Part shown: positions 8,187 to 16,205 of the stretch, piece after piece | How the letters are laid out: the number at the start of each line of letters is the position of its first letter | Position numbering within the stretch: position 1 is the stretch's first letter | DNA from: Oricola nitratireducens | GTDB lineage: Bacteria; Pseudomonadota; Alphaproteobacteria; Rhizobiales; Rhizobiaceae | Length of the DNA: 64,000 nt | Direction: 5' to 3' | Assembly: GCF_014904745.1 (NCBI RefSeq) | Contig: NZ_JACZCS010000029.1 | Span: forward strand, 43,228 to 107,227 | The notes under the pieces: model-generated | The model's input: only the letters and a program-made list of their open reading frames with translations | What the model was told of the DNA's origin: nothing | Database searches by the model: none | Position numbers and translations under genes: made by a program

Positions 8187-9479
8187 TCAGCTTGCCCAAG
8201 GCAGGATCTTCATCTTCTGCTCGGGCTCGAACAGCTTGTTCACCGAGTTGTCGACGATCTTCAGATCATACATCCACTTGTCGCCCGGCACCCACTGACC
8301 GCCAAAGATCGGCGTGGTCGAAACGTTGGGATGCGGACCCGTGTTGAAGTTCACGGGGCCAACCAGCGTTTGCATATCCGTCGTCTTCAGGGCGTCGCGA
8401 ACCGCTGCCTTGTCGAGCGGATTGCCGGAACGCTTCAACGCATCAATGGCGACTTCCCAGAGCGCGTGGCTATAGCCCAAAGGCTGGGTCCACTGGCGGT
8501 TGGTCTCCGCCTCCCAGTCGTCGGCGATGTCCCGGCTGACCTGACCAGTGAGAGAAGACTTGAACGGGAAGGCCGGGGTCCACCAGACCTCCGACGACAT
8601 TCCGTTGCCCAGATCGCCCATGGCTTCGACAGCCGAGGGGAAGAGCAGCGCCGCGGCCATGGTCATGGCTTTCGGATGATAGCCCTGCTGGTTGCACTGG
8701 TTCACGAAGGTCTTGAAGTCGTCGACAAAGGCAATGCCGCCGACGATATCGCAGCCACCCTGCTTGAACGTGGAGATCTGTGCCGTGAAGTCGTTGGTGC
8801 GCGGCTGGAAGTAGCCGGGCTTGATCACTTCGAAGCCCGCTGCCCGCGTCGGTGACGGCAGGCCATAATCCTCGTTGCCCCAGGTTTCGCCGTCGATGTT
8901 CTGCGGGAACAGCATCCCGACCTTCTTGTTGGTCTCGATGGTATTCCAGAGACCGACGAAGGTGTTGAGTGCCTCGTCCAGCCCCCAGAAGAAGTGATAG
9001 GTCCAGTTGAAGGGCTTGTCCTGCCCGCCGCGGGGAAAAATGATCGCCTGCCATGGCGCGCCCGCAGAAATGCAAGGCGTTTCGAACAGCTCCGCCTGAT
9101 CGGCCGCCGCGGTGATCGTCGGCGTGGTCGAAGCCGGCATGAGCAGATGAACCCCATCGTTGAGGATCAGGTCGCCCGCCACCTCGGCAGCCCGGTTGGA
9201 GTCCGACTGGCTGTCCTTCACGATGATTTCGACATCGTAGGTTTCGCCATTCACTTCCAGACCGTCGGCAAGCAGTTTCTTGATGCGGTCCACGGCAAAA
9301 CCGTCCGTCTCTCCGAACAGCGCCATGGGGCCTGTGCCGGGCGTTATGAACCCGATCTTGATGATGCCGCCCTGGGCACGCGCGATATTCGGCATGGCCA
9401 GTGCCGCCGCGCCTGCGCCGATCCCCTTGAGAACTGAACGGCGAGATGCCGCCAAATGTTTGCTGGTCTTGGTAGTCAT
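8187..9479 (-). CDS. branched-chain-type ABC transporter substrate-binding protein, Tat-exported
   Basis: 430 aa periplasmic binding protein of the Peripla_BP_6/LivK type (start of the mature part: IIKIGFITPGTGPMALFGE). The N-terminus carries a Tat signal: SRRSVLKG, a hydrophobic run GAGAAALAMP, and a cleavage site near ARA-Q. At 430 aa it is longer than amino-acid LivK proteins and resembles those feeding catabolic HAAT importers. GGGAGGAG lies ahead of ATG 9479. It heads the operon running binding protein, LivG, LivF, LivH, LivM, dehydrogenase. The ligand is unknown. Confidence 0.87.
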   Translation of the reverse strand: MTTKTSKHLAASRRSVLKGIGAGAAALAMPNIARAQGGIIKIGFITPGTGPMALFGETDGFAVDRIKKLLADGLEVNGETYDVEIIVKDSQSDSNRAAEVAGDLILNDGVHLLMPASTTPTITAAADQAELFETPCISAGAPWQAIIFPRGGQDKPFNWTYHFFWGLDEALNTFVGLWNTIETNKKVGMLFPQNIDGETWGNEDYGLPSPTRAAGFEVIKPGYFQPRTNDFTAQISTFKQGGCDIVGGIAFVDDFKTFVNQCNQQGYHPKAMTMAAALLFPSAVEAMGDLGNGMSSEVWWTPAFPFKSSLTGQVSRDIADDWEAETNRQWTQPLGYSHALWEVAIDALKRSGNPLDKAAVRDALKTTDMQTLVGPVNFNTGPHPNVSTTPIFGGQWVPGDKWMYDLKIVDNSVNKLFEPEQKMKILPWAS

Positions 9480-9558
9480 TCTGGTCTCCTCCCGATAACC
9501 AAGGTTTCAGTCACACTCCCGCGAACGGCTTGAAAGCAATCGGCGAGAGCCATGCACG

Positions 9559-10377
9559 TCACGCTATTCGCAGCATCGAGCCTCCATCGATCACGTACTG
9601 CGCACCCGTCACATAGGACGAAGCAGGCGAGGCCAGAAAAAGGGCGAGCCCCTTGATGTCTTCCGGATCGCCGATCCTGCCGAGCAGCGACTGCGCCTCG
9701 AAGGCCGCGCGATCGGCCGGATTCTTCAACCGTCCGCCGGCTATATTGGTCATGAAGGGGCCCGGCGAAATGCAGTTGACGTGAATGCCGAACATGCCGA
9801 GTTCCATCGCGGTGTTGCGCACCAGATGATCGACCCCGGCCTTGGCCGGCATATAGGGCAACCCGACAATAGCCTCGTTGATTTGCGCCGCCACCGACGA
9901 GGTGACGATGATGCGACCTCCTCCGGTCTTCTTCATGTGGCGGGCTGCGTTCTTGATCGTCGTGTAAACACTGGAAAGGTTGACTGCGATTACCTTGTCC
10001 CAGTGCTCGTCATCGAGATTGTCGATCGCGCCGTCGGGATTGCGCTCGCCTTCCGGCGTCAGGAATCCCGGTCCGGCATCGATGCCGGCATTGGCAAAAA
10101 CGATATCGATGAGTCCATGCTCGCTGGCGACCTTGTCGAAGGCCTCGGCCATCGCCGGCCGGTCGGAAACATCGATCCGCTGGCTCCATGCATCGCCACC
10201 CGCCTCCCGGATCGCCGCCACGGTCTCGTCCAGTCCGGACTGATCGATATCGAAAATACAGACGCGAGCGGCGTGTTCGGCCATGATCTCGGCATAGGCG
10301 CGGCCGATGCCGCTGGCACCGCCGGTGACGATCACCGACTTGCCGCTGACGTCGAACATTTCCTGCAACGACGGCAT
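9559..10377 (-). CDS. short-chain dehydrogenase/reductase (SDR)
   Basis: 272 aa classical SDR: cofactor motif TGGASGIG (about 18-25), NAG motif FANAGIDAG, catalytic Ser in TSSVAAQ, and Tyr-x-x-x-Lys in YMPAK (about 178-182), ending YVIDGGSML. The acidic residue after the second strand (FDID) suggests preference for NAD(H). GGGAGGA is 6 bases ahead of the ATG. It lies 79 bases upstream of the ABC importer operon on the same strand, and probably oxidises or reduces a hydroxyl/keto group of the imported compound. Confidence 0.85.
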   Translation of the reverse strand: MPSLQEMFDVSGKSVIVTGGASGIGRAYAEIMAEHAARVCIFDIDQSGLDETVAAIREAGGDAWSQRIDVSDRPAMAEAFDKVASEHGLIDIVFANAGIDAGPGFLTPEGERNPDGAIDNLDDEHWDKVIAVNLSSVYTTIKNAARHMKKTGGGRIIVTSSVAAQINEAIVGLPYMPAKAGVDHLVRNTAMELGMFGIHVNCISPGPFMTNIAGGRLKNPADRAAFEAQSLLGRIGDPEDIKGLALFLASPASSYVTGAQYVIDGGSMLRIA

Positions 10378-10624
10378 TCATACTCCTCCCTGACGGACCG
10401 CCCCGTGGACGGGCCCGTATTCACGATCTCCCGCTATCGACGTGAAGTCCGGCCGTTAGCGGCATTGCAGCTGACGGCTGCAGTCCTGCTCCTGGGCCCG
10501 ATCGTAACAGCAGCCCTCGGCATCGTCGTTGCGTCCCCGGACATATCGCGTGTCATATTCGGACATTTCCCGCGCCGTTGCGAACACGCAAAACCAGACG
10601 ATTCCTTGCCTCCACCCCGTAGGC

Positions 10625-11389
10625 CTAAATGCTCATCCCGCCGTCAACCATATGCAGCGTTCCGGTCGAGAAACTACTCAGATCGCTTGCAAGAAACAGG
10701 GCAGAACTTGCGATTTCCGCTGGCGCCGCATGGCGGCCGAGCGGAATGATGCTGTTGAAATATTCGGTTCCGTCATGGCCCGTGGCCGCCGTGAAACCGT
10801 CTTCAACCCTCTGCTGAAAACTGTTGTCTACCGGCCCCGGATGCAGCGTGTTGACGCGGATCCGACGCGGCGCCAGTTCCTTGGCAAGGCAGCGCATCAG
10901 CCCTACCTGGGCGTGCTTGGCGGTGATATAGCCATGCACTCCCGCATCCCCGGTCACACCCGCGACGCTTGACGTGATGATGATGCTGCCGCCGTCACGC
11001 ATTTTCGGGACGGCATGCTGGCAGGCCAGGAACGCGCCGCGCACATGGACAGCCAGGACGCTATCGAACACCTCGACCGGAAAGCTTTCGATCGGCGCCA
11101 CGGTGCCAAAATTGCCGGCATTGCTCATCAGCACGTCGATCCCGCCGAAGCGCTCCGTCGCCGCTGCAACGTAAGCGGCAGTCGCCGCGGCATCGGAAAC
11201 ATCGGCGGCGACGCAGAGGACCCTGTCACGGAACTCGCTTAACCCGATCGCTTCAAGATCCGGCGCTTCGAGATCGACGAGCACAACCCGCGCGCCCTCT
11301 TCGAGAAACCTGCGCGCGGTTGCCGCGCCGACGCTTCCCGCGCCGCCGGTGATCACGCAATTCTTTTCGTTCAGCAATTGACCAGACAT
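10625..11389 (-). CDS. short-chain dehydrogenase/reductase (SDR)
   Basis: 254 aa classical SDR with TGGAGSVG at about 15-22, SNAGNFG, catalytic Ser in ITSSVAGVTG and YITAK (Tyr/Lys). LVDLEAP after strand two points to NAD(H). GGGAGGA stands before the ATG. It is the first minus-strand gene left of a 223-bp divergent region whose other side drives the second cupin gene. A 247-bp gap (10378-10624), in which I see no gene, separates it from the next SDR. Confidence 0.85.
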   Translation of the reverse strand: MSGQLLNEKNCVITGGAGSVGAATARRFLEEGARVVLVDLEAPDLEAIGLSEFRDRVLCVAADVSDAAATAAYVAAATERFGGIDVLMSNAGNFGTVAPIESFPVEVFDSVLAVHVRGAFLACQHAVPKMRDGGSIIITSSVAGVTGDAGVHGYITAKHAQVGLMRCLAKELAPRRIRVNTLHPGPVDNSFQQRVEDGFTAATGHDGTEYFNSIIPLGRHAAPAEIASSALFLASDLSSFSTGTLHMVDGGMSI

Positions 11390-11533
11390 GCATCCTCCCT
11401 CGGCCCTTACGGCTCGTCGCTTCCGGTTTGACCCTTAGTATCTTCGCCTAATGCGGGAAACACCGAAACGCCGTCCGCATGCGCCAGGCTTCCGGAATGT
11501 CCGAAAACGGCAGGCGATATGTCCGGCGCGGTC

Positions 11534-11570
11534 GGGACAACGCCAATAATGCCGCCTAGGATTTTGTCCC
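11534..11570. promoter_or_regulatory. inverted repeat in a divergent promoter region
   Basis: GGGACAA (11534-11540) and its complement TTGTCCC (11564-11570) are 30 bases apart centre to centre, about three helical turns. They lie between the SDR gene at 10625-11389 and the cupin gene at 11613. A regulator site is possible; the AraC protein at 13084 is a candidate. AraC sites are more often direct repeats, so this is uncertain. Confidence 0.3.
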
Positions 11571-11612
11571 GTATCGACAGGAAAACGCCGGAAACGGTGA
11601 ATGGGAGGAATT

Positions 11613-12146
11613 ATGGCAGAAGTTGCAGGGACCGAATTCTGGCGCGGCATCAAACCGATCGAAAAGGTTTTCCAGCCCAATGCACTACCGGAAGTGTACA
11701 TGGAAAACGTCGCCACGGAGGACGAGCGCTACTACGTGCCGTTCAGCGAAACGGTATCTTCGCGCCCGTTGTGGATTTCGCCGTCGCAAAACAAGTGGTG
11801 CGACATCCTGATGGCCAAGGGCGCCGGGTTGGTGAACCGCCACTATCATCCGCACCAGGTGTTCGCCTACACGATCTCGGGCAAATGGGGATATCTGGAG
11901 CATGACTGGATCGCCACCGCGGGCGACTTTGTCTACGAGACGCCCGGCGAGGGTCACACGCTGATCGCCTATGAGCACGAGGATCCCATGAAGGTGTTCT
12001 TCCAGGTCGAGGGGCCGCTGATCTGGCTCGACGAGGAAGGCGAGGCAGACGGCTATTTCGACGTCCACATGTATATCGACATGTGTAAGCGTCACTATGA
12101 GAGTGTCGGCCTGGGCGCGGCCTATATCGAGAATCTTTTCCGCTGA
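11613..12146 (+). CDS. cupin protein, 2,4'-dihydroxyacetophenone dioxygenase family
   Basis: 177 aa single-domain cupin, a paralogue of the one at 3211. Metal-site residues: NRHYHPHQV (His-x-His) and GEGHTL, with [11 protein letters not shown] between. The Glu seen in the first cupin (LEGSW) is replaced here (ISGKW), though LEHDW follows closely. GGGAGGA lies 4 bases ahead of ATG 11613; an ATG at 11601 would contain this site and is rejected. It heads a plus-strand unit of cupin, SDR and AraC genes. Ring- or chain-cleaving dioxygenase, isomerase and non-enzymatic roles all remain open. Confidence 0.7.
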   Translation: MAEVAGTEFWRGIKPIEKVFQPNALPEVYMENVATEDERYYVPFSETVSSRPLWISPSQNKWCDILMAKGAGLVNRHYHPHQVFAYTISGKWGYLEHDWIATAGDFVYETPGEGHTLIAYEHEDPMKVFFQVEGPLIWLDEEGEADGYFDVHMYIDMCKRHYESVGLGAAYIENLFR

Positions 12147-12154
12147 CCATCGAA

Positions 12155-12210
12155 GCCGGATGATTGATGTGGGGGCCGAAGGGCGCCCGCATCGCGATCA
12201 TTCATCCGGC
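12155..12210 (+). terminator. long intergenic hairpin
   Basis: Arms of 14 bases, GCCGGATGATTGAT and ATCATTCATCCGGC (one mismatch), enclose a 28-base GC-rich loop. It lies between the cupin stop and the SDR ribosome binding site. There is no U-run, so attenuation or mRNA stabilisation is as likely as termination. Confidence 0.45.
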
Positions 12211-12249
12211 CGCGAGACCCTGTTTCCGCGCCACGAGGAGGCGAATGTC

Positions 12250-12975
12250 ATGAGCTTTGCCGACTACCTGTTTTCCGGACAGGTGGTTGTCATCACCGGC
12301 GGCACATCCGGAATCGGTGCCGCAACCGCGCAAGTGTTCGCGAAGCTGGGCGCCAAGGTCTTTGCGTCCGGCCTCGACGCAGACGGGCCGCACGCGCCGC
12401 GCCATGACCGGATCGAGTGCGTCGAGCTCGACGTCCGCGACCGGAGCGCCGTCGAAGGTTTTTTTGCGGAGCGGGACCGCCTCGATGTGCTGGTCAATTG
12501 CGCCGGGATCAGCCGCGACCGCGACGAGTGGACCGTCAATGCCTTCGACACGGTGATGGACATCAATCTGGCGGCAGCTTTTCGCACCAGCCAGCTCGCC
12601 CGACCGCTGCTCGCTAGGTCGGGCGGTTCGATCGTCAACATCGCGTCCATGTATTCAACATTCGGGGCCGCCGACCGGCCGGCATACAGCGCCAGCAAGG
12701 GTGGCATGGTCCAGCTGACGAAGTCGCTTGCGATCGAATATGCCGGCGAGGCGATCAGGGTCAACGCGGTTGCGCCGGGCTGGATCGACACGCCCCTGGC
12801 GACCGGTCTCTTCGCTGACAAGGCGGTGTCAGACCCTATACAGGCACGGATTCCCCTTGCCCGCTGGGGCGACCCAACCGAGGTCGCCGACACGATCGCG
12901 TTCCTGGCATCGCCGCTCGCCCGCTACGTCACGGGCGTGTCCCTTCCGGTCGATGGCGGCTACCTGACCGTCTGA
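12250..12975 (+). CDS. short-chain dehydrogenase/reductase (SDR)
   Basis: 241 aa classical [11 protein letters not shown] at about 17-24, VNCAGISRD, catalytic Ser in NIASMYS, YSASK, and the C-terminal [10 protein letters not shown]. It resembles the acetoin/3-oxoacyl reductase branch, but the substrate is unknown. GAGGAGG is about 9 bases ahead of ATG 12250. It is the third SDR of this island and is preceded by the 12155-12210 hairpin. Confidence 0.85.
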   Translation: MSFADYLFSGQVVVITGGTSGIGAATAQVFAKLGAKVFASGLDADGPHAPRHDRIECVELDVRDRSAVEGFFAERDRLDVLVNCAGISRDRDEWTVNAFDTVMDINLAAAFRTSQLARPLLARSGGSIVNIASMYSTFGAADRPAYSASKGGMVQLTKSLAIEYAGEAIRVNAVAPGWIDTPLATGLFADKAVSDPIQARIPLARWGDPTEVADTIAFLASPLARYVTGVSLPVDGGYLTV

Positions 12976-13013
12976 ACTCGCCGGCGTGCCCGCTTCCCGC
13001 TTTTGGCAGGGAA

Positions 13014-13042
13014 TTGAACGAACGGCCGGCTATGTATACAAT
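13014..13042 (+). promoter_or_regulatory. sigma-70 promoter with an overlapping GTATAC operator, AraC gene
   Basis: -35 TTGAAC (13014-13019), 17-base spacer, -10 TACAAT (13037-13042). The palindromic element ATGTATACAAT (13032-13042) covers the -10 box, so a bound repressor would block transcription. The same core occurs in front of the first cupin gene at 3163-3172. Confidence 0.65.
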
Positions 13043-13083
13043 ATGCTAGGTATCTGTAACGAGAGTGGGAGGACGATCGTCAG

Positions 13084-14043
13084 ATGGGCCATGCATTGAG
13101 GAATTCTTTCGACACGCGCAGCGTCGCAAAAGCTGACCGGCTGGATTTCTGGGAGGAGAGAACTTCGTCCGATATTGTTGGTCACATGTGTTCAACGATG
13201 GAAGAGGACGGATTTCAAGCCAAATTCGACCATTACGACTTCGGCAGCTTTTCCCTCTTCGACATCGTTGGCAAACAGCACGTCGTCAGCAGGTCCGCGG
13301 AATTCGTACGAAAGCGCGACAAGGATTCGGTTTTCCTGATGATCCTGATGAACGGATCGGCTTTCGTGAACCGAAACAACCAGTGCAAGCTTTTCAACCG
13401 CGGCGACCTTGCGCTTTACGACACCAACGCGTCGTACATGCACGGTTTTCCCGAAGCCATGCATCACGTGATCTTCGACCTTCCCGGGCAGGAGTTCCGG
13501 GCCAGGTTCCCCGGATGGAACCTTCACGACACGCTGCGGATCAGCGGCAGTACCGGAAGCGGCGTCTCAATCGCGAATTTCGTTCGCAAGACCTATTCGG
13601 ACGTGCGTGCCCGCAAATATCTCGCGCCTGATCCGAATCTCGTCGACGAGGTGTGGACGGCGCTGGAACTGACGCGCGACCTCTATCTCGGCGGCAAGAA
13701 CCTTTCCTCCTATCAGTTGGGCATAATGCAACGCGCCAAGAACTACGTGCATTCGCATCTCGGCGATCCAAACCTGAATACAGAAAAGGTCGCGGCCGAA
13801 ATCGGCATGAGCTCCAGGCAACTCAACCGCATCCTCGCCTTGAACGATCTGACCGTGAAGAAGCTGATCCTCGAGGAACGGCTCTCGCAGGCACGGCGCT
13901 CGATAGAAGCCGGCGAGCTGAATGACGAGAGCGTCGCGGAACTCGCCTACCGGTTCGGCTTTTCCGCACCGTCCCAGTTCACGAGAGCGTTCCGGAAGCA
14001 TTTCGGTGTCGGACCGAGCGAAGTCCGCTGCCGAGTTTCCTAG
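13084..14043 (+). CDS. AraC family transcriptional regulator
   Basis: 319 aa. Residues about 20-190 form the ligand/sensor domain of the AraC_binding_2 type (as in NphR/FeaR-like regulators of aromatic catabolism), and residues about 215-315 carry two helix-turn-helix motifs: EKVAAEIGMSSRQLNRIL and SVAELAYRFGFSAPSQFTRAF, then RKHFGVGPSEVR. GGGAGGA lies 10 bases ahead of the ATG. It is probably the local activator of the cupin/SDR/ABC island. Its own promoter is overlapped by a GTATAC palindrome, hinting at a second regulator. Confidence 0.85.
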   Translation: MGHALRNSFDTRSVAKADRLDFWEERTSSDIVGHMCSTMEEDGFQAKFDHYDFGSFSLFDIVGKQHVVSRSAEFVRKRDKDSVFLMILMNGSAFVNRNNQCKLFNRGDLALYDTNASYMHGFPEAMHHVIFDLPGQEFRARFPGWNLHDTLRISGSTGSGVSIANFVRKTYSDVRARKYLAPDPNLVDEVWTALELTRDLYLGGKNLSSYQLGIMQRAKNYVHSHLGDPNLNTEKVAAEIGMSSRQLNRILALNDLTVKKLILEERLSQARRSIEAGELNDESVAELAYRFGFSAPSQFTRAFRKHFGVGPSEVRCRVS

Positions 14044-14272
14044 TCGTAGCCTTCGGGTAAGAGATGTGACGGAACGCGGAAGTCTCGATTGAGCGCGAGA
14101 GACCATTCTGGCGCAAGGCGTACCATGACTCGGGTCGTAAGGACGTCGTTCCCGGTATATGCCACCGCCAGATAGTGCGCAGATCGAATGCACAAACAAT
14201 ATCCACGTGAATGCGCGTCTGTGTTGAGTGGTGGGCTCAACGAGCGGACGTTCAAGAGCGACTTCGTGCCGC

Positions 14273-14869
14273 TTATCCATCACATGAATCAGGGGTTTCC
14301 GCGGTCCAAATTGACAGCACTTCATCAGCCCGTCTCCGAGGCAAATCTTTCGGGCTTCCGGCGAAACTGCCGATCGCGATGAAGCCCACGAGGTGCTCGG
14401 AACCCTTCAGCGCGAATGCCGAGCGCATCGCCTTGCTCGTTACACGCGTGCCGCTGACGATTTTCGTGCGGCAACCGAAGGACTCGGCTGCGAGCAGCAC
14501 GTTCTGGATCGCCGAGCCGACGGAGATCCACTGCTCGTGCGGCGGAACGCGCGGATCGTCATCGGAGATGGTCGCGATCACCGCGAGCAGGCACGCTCCG
14601 TTGCGCGCGCGTTCGCGGGCGTCCTCCACGCGGGCGGCGTCGCTTTGCGGGTCGGCTTCCAGCGCAGCCCCGGCGAAAGCTTCGGCCAGCGCCTCCCGTT
14701 TCGAGTCCGGGATATGCACCAGGCGCATCGGTCCCCGGCGGCCATGGTCGGGCGCGGCGGCCGCGGCCCTCGCCATCTCTTTGAGCTCCTCAGGCGACGG
14801 TCCCGGATCGGAAAGATGTCTCGGCGATACCGATCGGCGGGCGCAGATGCGGTCGACCAAGTCGTTCAT
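14273..14869 (-). CDS. nitroreductase family protein
   Basis: 198 aa, FMN-dependent nitroreductase fold similar in layout to E. coli YdjA. An N-terminal RRSV gives the FMN phosphate contact, AAAAPDHGRRGPMRLV follows, and QWISVGSAIQNVLLAAESFG is the helix typical of the family. Its ATG overlaps the moeA stop by ATGA, so the two are translated together. I know of no established role for such a protein in molybdenum cofactor or arsenite metabolism. It may be a flavin reductase feeding a redox step, or a bystander. Confidence 0.75.
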   Translation of the reverse strand: MNDLVDRICARRSVSPRHLSDPGPSPEELKEMARAAAAAPDHGRRGPMRLVHIPDSKREALAEAFAGAALEADPQSDAARVEDARERARNGACLLAVIATISDDDPRVPPHEQWISVGSAIQNVLLAAESFGCRTKIVSGTRVTSKAMRSAFALKGSEHLVGFIAIGSFAGSPKDLPRRRADEVLSIWTAETPDSCDG

Positions 14870-16143
14870 TCGCAGAACGGCTCGATGCGTAGCGGCATAC
14901 CGGGTTCGATATTGGCCATGTCCGGCGGGAGCACCGCAGTTGCCATAGCAACAGCCATCGGGCTGAGGCTGGCCGAGGAACCTCGGCCAAGCATCTCGAC
15001 GATGGGCCTGCCGTCCGTGTCCCGGCCGCCCCAGGCGACCGGGACATATTCGGTGCGGCCAGGCTTGCGGCGATAACTGAACCCGGAGACAGCCGGCATC
15101 CATGACGTATCGACGGATTTCATCCCCGCAGTCAGCTTGATCGCGGGCAGCGCGATCTGCGAGAAAGTCACCGCTGCGGCAAAAGGATTTCCCGGCAGGC
15201 CGAAGAACAGCGCACCGTCGATCTTGCCCACGGTCACCGGCTTGCCCGGCCGCATCGCGACCTTCAGAACCTCGAGTTCCGCGTTCTCGCGCCTGAGAAC
15301 GTCCATCATGTGGTCTTCCTCGCCGGCGGAAACGCCTCCGGTCGTGATCACGACGTCGCAGGTCTCCGATGCTTCGCGAACAGCAACGCGGATCGTTTCC
15401 GGATCGTCAGGGACGATCCCGAAGTCGTATATTTCGCCCCAGGGGCGTTTCAGCGACGAGCGAAGGAAGTAACGGTTCGAGTTGTAAATCTGACCAGGGC
15501 CCAGCGGCTGGCCCGGTTCGCGCAATTCGGTTCCGGTCGAAATCAGGCCGACTTTGACCTTGCGCCGGACCTCGACGGCTTCCGTTCCAATGGCCGCGAG
15601 AAGCGCAATCCGGGCCGGCGTAAGCGACGTACCTGCGGGAACAGCCGCCGCCCCGTTTTCCAAATCCTCCCCGGCACGCCGGATATTCTGTCCCGTGCCC
15701 GGTTTGAGGGAAAAGGTTACGGTGTTGCCCGACCTTTTGCAGTTTTCCTGCATCACGACGGCGTCGAAACCTTTCGGAACAGGAGCGCCGGTGAAGATAC
15801 GTACCGCGCTTGCTGGAGGAAACCGCCTTCCGGAGCCGTTACCTGCGGGAATCCGTCCCGATACGGGAATGCGCCAGGGACCGGATCCTGCGAAGTCCTT
15901 CGTCCGAACCGCATAGCCGTCCATGGCCGAATTGTCGAAGGCCGGGAGGCTGATGGTCGAGACGGTATCAGACGCCGAAATTCTTCCGACTGCCTCGATC
16001 AAGGGGACGCGCTCGATCCCGGTAACAGGGACTGCGGCAGCGATTGCCTTCGCGCCGGCGATATCGACAGGAAGGACATCTCCGGACTTTCCAGCGCAAC
16101 AGGTTTCCGCGACCGGTTCGACGACATTCATCTCTGGGTGCAT
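14866..16143 (-). CDS. moeA: molybdopterin molybdenumtransferase MoeA
   Basis: About 425 aa. It inserts molybdate into molybdopterin to make the active cofactor. Family landmarks in order: AIGRISASD, the conserved LPAFDNSAMDGYAVR, GRIPAG, VRIFTGAPVP, GLISTGTEL, the MoCF-binding TTGGVSAGEEDHM, and FFGLPGNPFAA. I chose ATG 16143, preceded by GAAGAG; a TTG at 16164 has no ribosome binding site. A hairpin separates it from aioA. MoeA copies are commonly linked to arsenite oxidase genes and likely serve AioA maturation. Confidence 0.9.
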   Translation of the reverse strand: MHPEMNVVEPVAETCCAGKSGDVLPVDIAGAKAIAAAVPVTGIERVPLIEAVGRISASDTVSTISLPAFDNSAMDGYAVRTKDFAGSGPWRIPVSGRIPAGNGSGRRFPPASAVRIFTGAPVPKGFDAVVMQENCKRSGNTVTFSLKPGTGQNIRRAGEDLENGAAAVPAGTSLTPARIALLAAIGTEAVEVRRKVKVGLISTGTELREPGQPLGPGQIYNSNRYFLRSSLKRPWGEIYDFGIVPDDPETIRVAVREASETCDVVITTGGVSAGEEDHMMDVLRRENAELEVLKVAMRPGKPVTVGKIDGALFFGLPGNPFAAAVTFSQIALPAIKLTAGMKSVDTSWMPAVSGFSYRRKPGRTEYVPVAWGGRDTDGRPIVEMLGRGSSASLSPMAVAMATAVLPPDMANIEPGMPLRIEPFCE

Positions 16144-16169
16144 GGGACTCTTCGCAGAATTCAAAAGGA

Positions 16170-16191
16170 CCCGCCGCGATAGCGCGGCGGG
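16170..16191 (-). terminator. hairpin between aioA and moeA
   Basis: Perfect 9-bp stem (CCCGCCGCG / CGCGGCGGG), four-base loop, followed on the minus strand by TCCTTTT. It lies 15 bases after the aioA stop and probably ends most aioBA transcripts or limits read-through into moeA. Confidence 0.65.
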
Positions 16192-16205
16192 CCATCGGGG
16201 TGGGA

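Noticed and set aside
10378..10624. Hydrophobic reading (LTAAVLLLGPIVTAALGIVV) in the gap between two SDR genes
   Set aside because: It is part of a frame that runs antisense through the neighbouring SDR gene; no start or ribosome binding site of its own.
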